The notes under the pieces were generated by a model. The model did not search any database. It saw nothing but the letters and a program-made list of their open reading frames with translations, and was not told the DNA's origin. A stretch of 16,909 bases of DNA from JALQTD01 sp965656785 (GTDB lineage Bacteria > Bacteroidota > Bacteroidia > Flavobacteriales_D > Sanyastnellaceae), in the NCBI GenBank assembly GCA_965656785.1, contig CBFHLY010000040.1:1-16909 (forward strand). The letters run 5' to 3'. Position 1 is the first letter of the stretch. Every line of letters starts with the position of its first letter. Positions 1-5,757 of this stretch are shown here, in pieces. Position numbers and translations under genes: made by a program.

Positions 1-1
1 G

Positions 2-754
2 CTCATCGGCCAAGACATCGGAGTCGTCCTCGGCGGGCTGGGCGCGGCAACGGCCATCATCCTGCTGGTCTTTCGGGATGCCTTGTTGGGGTTGACGGCC
101 AGCGTTCAACTGAGCACAGGCGATTTGGTTCGACTGGGAGATTGGGTGCAAATCGACAAATACGGAGCCGATGGCGATGTGGTCGAAATCAACTTAACCA
201 CGGTCAAAGTCAGCAATTGGGACATGACCTTCACGGTCGTGCCAACCTACGCCTTGATTTCGGAGAGTTTCAAGAACTGGCGGGGGATGAGCGAATCGGG
301 GGGGCGGCGCATCAAACGCTCCATCACCCTGCGTTCCTCCAGCGTGAAATTCGCCGACGATGCGCTGATTGAGCGCCTTGGTGGCGTCCAAGTGCTGGCT
401 CCGTGGCTTGCAGAGCGAACCCGCGAAATTGCTCAAGCCAACGAATCTTCTGGCGCGGAAACCAGCGTGCTCGTCAATGGACGCCGGTTGACCAACATCG
501 GGCTGTTCCGGAATTACACCGAGCGCTACCTGCGCCACCACCCGGGAATCAACCAAGAAATGACCCTTTTGGTGAGGCACCTGCAGCCGACCGGAGAGGG
601 CATCCCTGTTGAGTTTTACTGCTTCTCTCGGAACAAAGAATGGGCCGTGTACGAATCCCTGATGGCCGATCTTCTTGACCACTTGCTGGCTGCGGCCCCG
701 TATTTCGACTTGGAGGTCTTCGAGTGGCGCGTTGCACCACATGCTGGCCACTGA
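2..754 (+). CDS. Mechanosensitive ion channel, MscS superfamily, YbdG/MscM-like (C-terminal part, 5' end cut by window)
   Basis: This inner-membrane channel opens under membrane tension and releases solutes on osmotic downshock. The reading frame is open from base 2, so the N-terminal part, including the first membrane helices, lies outside the window; 250 residues are visible. It begins with a Gly/Ala-rich pore-helix segment (GVVLGGLGAATAIILLVF), followed by the MscS beta domain. Residues typical of the E. coli YbdG branch are seen: DWVQIDKYGADGDVVEI, TTVKVSNWD, SFKNWRGMSESGGRRIKRS. YbdG is about 415 residues, so roughly 165 are missing. A TTG at 83 could be read as a start but lies inside the pore helix and is not the real start. 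The TGA stop at 752-754 touches the stop codon of the convergent yebC gene. Family assignment is firm; the specific conductance class is inferred from similarity to YbdG. Confidence 0.92.
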   Translation, partial: LIGQDIGVVLGGLGAATAIILLVFRDALLGLTASVQLSTGDLVRLGDWVQIDKYGADGDVVEINLTTVKVSNWDMTFTVVPTYALISESFKNWRGMSESGGRRIKRSITLRSSSVKFADDALIERLGGVQVLAPWLAERTREIAQANESSGAETSVLVNGRRLTNIGLFRNYTERYLRHHPGINQEMTLLVRHLQPTGEGIPVEFYCFSRNKEWAVYESLMADLLDHLLAAAPYFDLEVFEWRVAPHAGH

Positions 755-1480
755 CTACGCCTCCGTGGAGGAACTCATGGTGTGGAACACGTTTTGGACG
801 TCTTCGTCTGCCTCGATTTTCTCCAAGAGCTTCTCCACCTCCGCCGTGGCCTCAGGGTCGAGTTCTTTCGTTGTGGTGGGAATGCGGTCGAGTCCAGACT
901 CGATGATTTCTCGGCCATCTTCTTCGAGCTTCTTTTGAAGGGACCCAAACGATTCGAATGGACCGTAAATCATGATGGCTTCACCGTCCTGTCCCACGTC
1001 TTCCGCACCGAAGTCGATCAACTCCAATTCCAATTCCTCGGCATCCAATCCCTCGGTTTTGATCTTGAAGAAACACACGTGATCGAACATGAATTCGACG
1101 CTGCCTGAAGTGCCCAAGCTGCCGTTGTACTTATTGAAGTAGCTGCGGACGTTTGCGACCGTTCGGTTGTTGTTGTCAGTGGCCGTCTCCACGAAGACCG
1201 CGATGCCGTGGGGACCGTAGCCCTCGAAGGTGACCTGTTTGTAGTCGGAAGTGTCCTTGTCGGTGGCCTTTTTTATGGCCCGTTCGACGTTGTCTTTCGG
1301 CATGTTCGCGGCACGGCAGTTTTGCAGGACTGCGCGCAAACGGGGATTCATCTCCGGGTCGGCGCTGTTGCCTTCGCGGATGGCGATGATGATGTCTTTG
1401 TTCAACCGCGCGAACGTTTTGGCCATTGCAGCCCAACGCTTGAACTTGCGCTCCTTTCTGAATTCAAATGCTCTTCCCAT
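755..1480 (-). CDS. yebC: YebC/PmpR/TACO1 family protein
   Basis: A 241-residue cytoplasmic protein of the YebC family. The family was long annotated as a DNA-binding transcriptional regulator; homologues including mitochondrial TACO1 act on the ribosome as translation factors. Hallmarks seen are RLRAVLQNCRAANMPKDNVE, AIKKAT, EGYGPHGIAVFVETATDNNN, RTVANVRSYFNKYNGSLGT and the C-terminal EKIEADEDVQNVFH. The start at 1480 gives the Bacteroidota-type N-terminus MGRAFEFRK. An in-frame ATG 18 codons upstream (1534) would add residues with no family resemblance. Length matches the family. No Shine-Dalgarno sequence is visible. A GACCTTGC box at 1523-1530 (minus strand) is a weak promoter candidate. 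The gene is divergent from the cytochrome operon and convergent, with no spacer, to the channel gene. Confidence 0.96.
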   Translation of the reverse strand: MGRAFEFRKERKFKRWAAMAKTFARLNKDIIIAIREGNSADPEMNPRLRAVLQNCRAANMPKDNVERAIKKATDKDTSDYKQVTFEGYGPHGIAVFVETATDNNNRTVANVRSYFNKYNGSLGTSGSVEFMFDHVCFFKIKTEGLDAEELELELIDFGAEDVGQDGEAIMIYGPFESFGSLQKKLEEDGREIIESGLDRIPTTTKELDPEATAEVEKLLEKIEADEDVQNVFHTMSSSTEA

Positions 1481-1627
1481 GGCGTGATCGTTGCCGCGAA
1501 TATCGCGAACATTCCACAAGCAGCAAGGTCCCATCTACGATTCCGCTCACGTCGAAGTCTCAGCGTTTGTGTTAAATTCGTGCCAATAACCAAGTGAGCC
1601 CATGCGCAGAGCGTAAACCCGGTTACA

Positions 1628-2329
1628 ATGAAACACACCACTCGTTCCGTCCCATTGGCCCTGTTCGCAGCCCTGTTCGTGGGGACGGCCTGCCAACACC
1701 GCATTGACCCGCCTGGCACAGGCGATGAACCGCTTGTTTACGAGGGCCCGTGCGATGCGGACGTGGTGTATTTTCAGCAGGATATCCTGCCCCTTTTGGT
1801 CTCCTCATGTGGCCAATCCAATTGCCACGATGCCATTTCGCACGAAGACGGGATCCTCATTGAATCGTATGCCTCCATCATGAACCACAACGACTTGGTG
1901 GTGGCCGGCAATGCGGCGGAAAGCGAACTCATCGAGGTGCTTTTCGAAACCGGGGATGACCGCATGCCTCCGGCTCCCAATGCTCCGTTGACGGACGAAC
2001 AGGTTGCCGTATTGACCGACTGGATTGATCAAGGGGCCTTGAACCTGAGTTGTTCCAGCTGCGACACCACTTCGGTAACGTTTGCTGGTAGTTTGGTTCC
2101 GCTTCTCACAACGGGATGCGTCGCATGCCACAGCGGGACGAGCCCAGATGGCGGGGTCGATTTGACCACGCACGCCAACGTGACCAGTGCCGTGAGTTAC
2201 TCGAATTTGATGGCCAGCATTCGCCAAGATCCTGGAGCTGTCGCCATGCCCCCAGCCGGTTCAGCTTTAAACGATTGTGAAGTGCGGATGTTTGAGATTT
2301 GGATTGAGAACGGTATGCCCAACAATTGA
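1628..2329 (+). CDS. Two-domain c-type cytochrome lipoprotein
   Basis: A predicted exported lipoprotein of 233 residues. The N-terminal hydrophobic segment ends in a lipobox-like VGTAC with the acylated Cys at residue 22. Two haem-binding sites are visible: an unusual C-X4-C-H (CGQSNCH, residues 61-67) and a classical C-X2-C-H (CVACH, 164-168). Each is followed by a candidate axial-Met segment (MPPAP, MPPAG). Each domain opens with a Cys-Asp pair and ends with a WI-containing helix (LTDWIDQGA, FEIWIENGM), as in the small cytochrome domains common in Bacteroidota and Planctomycetes surface proteins. The second domain closely resembles the single domain of the next gene. Likely role is electron transfer on the periplasmic face of a membrane. 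First gene of a probable five-gene operon. A separate CSSCD motif lacks the His and is not counted as a haem site. Confidence 0.85.
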   Translation: MKHTTRSVPLALFAALFVGTACQHRIDPPGTGDEPLVYEGPCDADVVYFQQDILPLLVSSCGQSNCHDAISHEDGILIESYASIMNHNDLVVAGNAAESELIEVLFETGDDRMPPAPNAPLTDEQVAVLTDWIDQGALNLSCSSCDTTSVTFAGSLVPLLTTGCVACHSGTSPDGGVDLTTHANVTSAVSYSNLMASIRQDPGAVAMPPAGSALNDCEVRMFEIWIENGMPNN

Positions 2330-2339
2330 TGCTCCGAAC

Positions 2340-2711
2340 ATGATGGCTCCCTGGAAATTCAGTGCTTGCATTCTTTTGATCGTTGGATCGATGCAAGGAT
2401 GTTACTACGACGTCGAATCGGAATTGTACCCCAACCTCGCGTGTGATAGCACGAACGTGGGCTTCGCGGGTCGCATCAAACCCCTCATCGCGAACCAATG
2501 CGAGTCGTGCCACAGCGGCACTTCGCCCAGTGGTGGCCTCCTGCTCGCAGGACATCAAGCCATCAGCGATGCTGCCTTGACGGGCAGCTTGCTCAGCCGC
2601 ATCACACTTGAAGATGGCAATCCCTTGCTCATGCCTCCGTCTGGCGCAATGGGCGCCTGCGACATCGAAGCCATCACCCAGTGGATCAACGACGGAGCTC
2701 CTGCCAATTAA
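2340..2711 (+). CDS. Single-domain c-type cytochrome lipoprotein
   Basis: A small exported haem protein of 123 residues. The frame is open upstream into the previous gene, but the ATG pair at 2340/2343 places a hydrophobic signal segment (FSACILLIVGSMQGC) right at the N-terminus with a candidate lipid-accepting Cys at residue 21. The lipobox (MQGC) is non-canonical. One C-X2-C-H haem site (CESCH, 54-58) and one MPPSG candidate axial-Met segment are seen, with a closing helix ITQWINDGA. CDSTNVGFAGRIKPLI and CHSGTSPSGG match the second domain of the preceding protein, so the two genes probably arose by domain duplication. It starts 10 bp after the preceding stop and ends 9 bp before the yceI-like gene, in one transcript by inference. 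The redox partner is unknown. Confidence 0.82.
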   Translation: MMAPWKFSACILLIVGSMQGCYYDVESELYPNLACDSTNVGFAGRIKPLIANQCESCHSGTSPSGGLLLAGHQAISDAALTGSLLSRITLEDGNPLLMPPSGAMGACDIEAITQWINDGAPAN

Positions 2712-2720
2712 TCCCATACC

Positions 2721-3272
2721 ATGAAGCATTCATTGACCTTTACCCTGGCGGCCGCAGGCCTCTTGGCCTCCACCGGGGCCACTGCCCAGCAATTCATGAC
2801 GCGTTCTGCTCATGTGGACTTTTTCTCCAGCACGCCCGCTGAGGACATTTCCGCGATTACTGAGCAAGCAAGTGCGGTCTTGGATTTGGCTACTCAGAAC
2901 ATCGCCTTTCAAGTCCCCATTATCTCCTTCCACTTCGAAAAGGCGCTCATGGAAGAGCACTTCAATGAAAATTACCTCGAATCGGAGAAGTTTCCTTCCG
3001 CCACGTTCACTGGCAAAGTGAGCGGATTGAATACCGAAGCGGCAGTCGGACAGGAGCAGCCCGTGACCGCCACGGGAACCCTTTCCATCCATGGGGTGGA
3101 CGTGGAACGTACCGTGGAAGGCACCGCTGTGCGGACCGCTGCGGGGTGGAACCTCGAAGCGCGGTTTGACGTCCCCACCGAGGAACACAACATCCCGATT
3201 CCAAAGCTCGTGCGTTCCAAGATTGCGGAATCCATTTCCGTCACCCTGCAGGCCGAACTGAATCCACGATGA
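2721..3272 (+). CDS. YceI family periplasmic protein
   Basis: A 183-residue exported protein with a clear signal peptide (hydrophobic stretch ending GATAQQ). The mature part has the YceI lipocalin-like pattern: AHVDFFSSTP near the start, IISFHFEKALMEEHFNENYL, then ESEKFPSATFTGKVSG, and a TGTLSIHGVDVERTVEG strand pair. YceI-like domains of known structure bind isoprenoid lipids such as polyprenyl chains or quinone precursors in a beta-barrel cavity; the ligand here is unknown. It lies between two cytochrome lipoproteins and an outer-membrane barrel, and its TGA overlaps the next ATG by 4 bp, suggesting coupled translation. A role in lipid/quinone handling for the redox proteins is plausible but inferred from context only. 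Confidence 0.93.
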   Translation: MKHSLTFTLAAAGLLASTGATAQQFMTRSAHVDFFSSTPAEDISAITEQASAVLDLATQNIAFQVPIISFHFEKALMEEHFNENYLESEKFPSATFTGKVSGLNTEAAVGQEQPVTATGTLSIHGVDVERTVEGTAVRTAAGWNLEARFDVPTEEHNIPIPKLVRSKIAESISVTLQAELNPR

Positions 3273-4138
3273 AAGCGTTTGCGCATCGTTTCCTAGCAAT
3301 CGGAATGCTCTTTGCTGTTGTGGGTGCGTGCGCTCAGGACGACTTACTGGATTTATTGGGACCGGTGGAAACGCCTGATGCATTCGTGTCGGCCACATTC
3401 AAGGACACGCGCATCATCAATGGCCAAAGCAACGAAACGCCAGCAGGCGGGGTGCTGCACTTCGTGATCGCCCACCGGTTTGGCCAAATCAGCGACGGCG
3501 CCTACGCCCTTTGGGGCCTCGACAACGCGAGCATGCGCATGGGCTTCGACTACGGCATCACCGATCGGCTGTCCATCGGCGTGGCGCGGAACACGTTCCA
3601 AAAGACCTACGAAGCCAACCTCAAAGCGCGGCTGTTGCGCCAATCGAACACGGTTCCGTTGAGCATCACGGGCTTTTCCTCCATCGCGTGCAACGGATTG
3701 CGGTGGCCGGAACCCGATCGGGTGAACTACTTCAGTTCCCGCTTGAGCTACGTCCATCAACTGGTGATTGCCCGAAAGTTCAATTCCAACTTGAGTTTGG
3801 CCTTGACGCCCTCGGTGGTGCACCACAATTTGGTCGCAACTCCGCAGGAAGCTCACGATGAATACGTGATCGGGGCCGGGGGACGCTTCAAGCTCTCCCA
3901 ACGCGTAAGCATAAATGGAGAATACTTTCTGCGATTGAACCCTGGAGAAGCCTACAACAACAGCCTGTCCCTAGGGGTGGACATCGAGACGGGTGGACAC
4001 GTGTTTCAATTGCATATGACCAACTCTCAGGGCATGTTCGAGCGGGCCTTCCTCACAGAAACCGCGGGAAAGTGGTTGGATGGGAACATTTATTTCGGAT
4101 TCAATTTAAGCCGGGTTTTTACAGTAAGGGATCGATGA
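3269..4138 (+). CDS. DUF5777 family outer-membrane beta-barrel protein
   Basis: A 289-residue exported protein of a Bacteroidota family known by domain number only. A signal peptide ends around ACAQ and is followed by DDLLDLLG. Family hallmarks include FVSATFKDTRIINGQS, GVLHFVIAHRFG and the Asp-Tyr-Gly strand turn FDYGITDRLSIGV. The rest alternates polar and hydrophobic residues as in transmembrane beta strands, ending NIYFGFNLSRVFTVRDR. The VVGAC sequence could be misread as a lipobox, but family members carry ordinary signal peptides. The start overlaps the YceI stop (ATGA at 3269-3272) and the stop overlaps the next start (ATGA at 4135-4138). It is probably the outer-membrane component of the redox operon; whether it forms a pore or a conduit for electrons is not known. 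Confidence 0.88.
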   Translation: MKAFAHRFLAIGMLFAVVGACAQDDLLDLLGPVETPDAFVSATFKDTRIINGQSNETPAGGVLHFVIAHRFGQISDGAYALWGLDNASMRMGFDYGITDRLSIGVARNTFQKTYEANLKARLLRQSNTVPLSITGFSSIACNGLRWPEPDRVNYFSSRLSYVHQLVIARKFNSNLSLALTPSVVHHNLVATPQEAHDEYVIGAGGRFKLSQRVSINGEYFLRLNPGEAYNNSLSLGVDIETGGHVFQLHMTNSQGMFERAFLTETAGKWLDGNIYFGFNLSRVFTVRDR

Positions 4139-4650
4139 ACGAGCAGAAAGTATTGGTGATTGTGGGGCATCCGGATTCGCAGAAAAGCCAAATGAACCGG
4201 GAGCTGGCTGAAACGTGGAATGCTCAAGGACAAACCGAAGTGCGCTGGATCGGCGAAGCGGCCTTGGATGTCGCAGCGGAGCAGCAAGCGGTGGAACGTG
4301 CGAACGTGGTCGTGTTTCAATTCCCGCTGTACTGGTACGGTGCTCCGGCGTGCATGAAACGGTGGATGGACGAAGTGCTGACGTGGGGCTGGGCATTTGG
4401 ACCCAATGGCGGATTATTGAAGGGGCGAGGGCTCGCATGCAGCATCACCGTGGGCGGGCGTTTGGCCGATTATCGAGCCGAGGGAAAGCACGCTACCACG
4501 TTGGATGAGCTGTGCAAGCCGATGGAACGCACCGCAGCATACGTGGGTTTCGAATGGAAGGGCGTGTTGGGCTGGGATCGCAATCGATTGAATGAATTCC
4601 AGGCCGATCACGGCTTGGCCCACGCCCTTCAATCGTTGGTTTCCGATTGA
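4135..4650 (+). CDS. Flavodoxin-fold NAD(P)H oxidoreductase (quinone reductase/KefF type)
   Basis: A 171-residue cytoplasmic enzyme of the Flavodoxin_2 family (NQO1, MdaB, KefF relatives). Such enzymes use NAD(P)H and bound FMN or FAD for two-electron reduction of quinones. The first strand and loop read VLVIVGHPDSQKSQMN, the flavin-phosphate site. FQFPLYWYGAPACMKRWMD and EVLTWGWAFG form the family signature that cradles the isoalloxazine ring and builds the dimer interface. The ATG at 4135 overlaps the DUF5777 stop by 4 bp; a longer frame from 4072 would run inside that gene. No signal peptide is present, so it is the only cytoplasmic member of the operon. It may supply reduced quinone or protect against reactive quinones; the substrate cannot be read from sequence. 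Confidence 0.9.
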   Translation: MNEQKVLVIVGHPDSQKSQMNRELAETWNAQGQTEVRWIGEAALDVAAEQQAVERANVVVFQFPLYWYGAPACMKRWMDEVLTWGWAFGPNGGLLKGRGLACSITVGGRLADYRAEGKHATTLDELCKPMERTAAYVGFEWKGVLGWDRNRLNEFQADHGLAHALQSLVSD

Positions 4651-4727
4651 AAATCAACGCATCTGACGGCGGTTTTCGGGCGCATCAAAATTTTTCAGGA
4701 AGTGATGGATTGGTGATGAATGCTGTC

Positions 4728-4735
4728 TACTTTGG
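4728..4735 (+). promoter_or_regulatory. Candidate -7 promoter box (TACTTTGG) before the acidic mini-ORF
   Basis: TACTTTGG differs by one base from the Bacteroidota -7 consensus TAnnTTTG. It lies 41 bp before the ATG at 4777. A TTG at 4710-4712 lies 15 bp upstream, shorter than the usual spacing to a -33 element. This is a weak pattern match and no start site is known. Confidence 0.28.
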
Positions 4736-4776
4736 TGGCAGTTCTTTCTTTGTTTCACCCAGTTCATTCTTGAGCT

Positions 4777-4875
4777 ATGCAGGATCTGTTTTACGGATTC
4801 GACCCTGAAGACGACGACGAAGATTTCGATTGGGACTTCGACGACGAGGAAGGGGACGAAGATGATGATTGGTGA
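4777..4875 (+). CDS. Very acidic mini-protein (32 residues), unrecognised
   Basis: A short open frame starting MQDLFYGFDPEDDDEDF and ending DDDW before TGA. Nineteen of 32 residues are Asp or Glu and there are no Lys or Arg; the other residues are mostly Phe, Trp, Tyr and Gly in a spaced pattern (DFDWDFDDEE). It lies in a region otherwise free of genes, downstream of a candidate promoter box, and an intrinsic terminator lies about 95 bp downstream. No signal peptide or membrane segment is present. Similar acidic peptides can act as nucleic-acid mimics, metal-binding peptides or charged linkers, but no function is claimed. GAC/GAT/GAA repeats can create such frames by chance, so the call depends on conservation in relatives. 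Confidence 0.45.
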   Translation: MQDLFYGFDPEDDDEDFDWDFDDEEGDEDDDW

Positions 4876-4970
4876 TGGCAACCTGATGTTGCGCACCGCA
4901 CCATGTGCAGTTTCAGCGCTGAGGAGCGCGGGAAGAGCTTCCACTTGAAAAAGTGCGCTTGCGAACTACG

Positions 4971-4995
4971 AAAGCCGGCCTGTGCCGGCTTTTTC
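4971..4995 (+). terminator. Intrinsic (Rho-independent) terminator
   Basis: A perfect 9-bp stem AAAGCCGGC / GCCGGCTTT with a 4-base loop CTGT is followed by further T residues on the plus strand (T-run 4990-4994). It terminates plus-strand transcription coming through the acidic mini-ORF. Because the stem begins with AAA it can also act weakly on the minus strand, just after the stop of the convergent YgjP-type gene, whose stop codon (4994-4996) overlaps the T-run. Confidence 0.85.
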
Positions 4996-5704
4996 ATTTC
5001 CCTCCGTGGGGCAAGGCATAGCCTCCGTGAACCAGGACGTGTTGGTGAGCGTGCACGTGGCGCTCGTCTTCGCGGTGGGAGGGCAGGATTTGGCCCAAAT
5101 GTGCGTAGAACGAGGCACTGTGGTTGAAGTGCACCAAATGCGCCAATTCGTGGCACACCACGTAGCGCACGCACCGATCGTCCAAGTGGCCCAAGGCCTC
5201 GTTGAACCGCATGCGCCCATCGCGGGAACAACTGCCCCAACGCGACTTCATGCGACGAATTTGGAAAGCAATGGGACGCGGTCCCGTCGGCGCCGCCTCT
5301 TCCACAATGGCCTCAATGCGCTCGACCAAATCGCTGCGCAGCCCTGCCCTCAATTGGGCCTCCGCCCGATTGAAATCGAGCACGCAGGCCGATTCCGTCC
5401 ATTCCACCCGTCGGATTCCCGGCGCATGCACCATGACCAGCGGCCTCCCCCGCCACCAAACTTCGCCCGGAACGGGGGCGGGAAACCGGGACGCTTGGGA
5501 CGTGGCGCGCTGGATTTGGCGCATCACCCAATGCTTCTTTGAGAGCACGAACGCACGCGCCTCCGACGTCGGCATCGTTCGCGGCATGCGCAACTCGAGG
5601 CCCTGAACGGCATGGTAACGCAGGGTCATCGAGCGGCGATCGCTCACCACGACGTCCACCGCCTCCACGGGCCAATCCTCCGGCAACGCCCACGTCGTCC
5701 GCAT
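4994..5704 (-). CDS. YgjP-like (DUF45) zinc metallopeptidase
   Basis: A 236-residue cytoplasmic protein of the YgjP/DUF45 family, relatives of SprT and WLM zinc peptidases. The zinc site is HELAH at residues 185-189 (His185, His189, catalytic Glu186) with a third His in HFNHS at 195. The family signature KSRWGSCSRDGRMRFNEAL precedes it. The start at 5704 gives MRTTWALPEDW; the frame stays open to 5878, but that would run through the promoter and start of the divergent M14 gene. Length fits the family (about 230). The short 53-bp divergent spacer must hold both promoters. Substrates are not established for the family; in some bacteria the gene is linked to restriction or modification systems, but nothing like that is seen here. 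Confidence 0.93.
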   Translation of the reverse strand: MRTTWALPEDWPVEAVDVVVSDRRSMTLRYHAVQGLELRMPRTMPTSEARAFVLSKKHWVMRQIQRATSQASRFPAPVPGEVWWRGRPLVMVHAPGIRRVEWTESACVLDFNRAEAQLRAGLRSDLVERIEAIVEEAAPTGPRPIAFQIRRMKSRWGSCSRDGRMRFNEALGHLDDRCVRYVVCHELAHLVHFNHSASFYAHLGQILPSHREDERHVHAHQHVLVHGGYALPHGGK

Positions 5705-5745
5705 CGTTTTCACGTTTCGAAGATGCAACCCGCCTTCCAAAAAAC

Positions 5746-5753
5746 TACCTTCG
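5746..5753 (+). promoter_or_regulatory. Candidate -7 box (TACCTTCG) 4 nt before the M14 peptidase start
   Basis: TACCTTCG resembles TAnnTTTG with one mismatch. It ends 4 nt before the ATG at 5758, so a transcript from it would begin at or next to the start codon. The same geometry is seen at 11796-11803 and 11811-11818. No clear -33 TTG is visible. Confidence 0.38.
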
Positions 5754-5757
5754 TAAC

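Noticed and set aside
1573..1580. TAAATTCG as promoter of the cytochrome operon
   Set aside because: Only a partial -7 match with no -33 element at a proper distance; kept out of the feature list.
2042..2083. CSSCD in the first cytochrome as a third haem site
   Set aside because: The required His after the second Cys is Asp, and it matches the domain-opening Cys-Asp of the neighbour.
4660..4695. Possible terminator after the oxidoreductase (CGCATC repeats followed by a T-run)
   Set aside because: The repeats are direct, not inverted, so no stem forms.
4654..4944. Minus-strand 96-residue frame over the acidic mini-ORF region
   Set aside because: Its hydrophobic Ile/Val/Phe/Ser stretch is the mirror of the GAC/GAT/GAA repeat; no family resemblance, start or promoter.
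5539..5757. 73-residue N-terminal extension of the M14 peptidase frame
   Set aside because: It overlaps the YgjP gene on the other strand, has low-complexity Arg/Pro composition, and the signal peptide begins at 5758.
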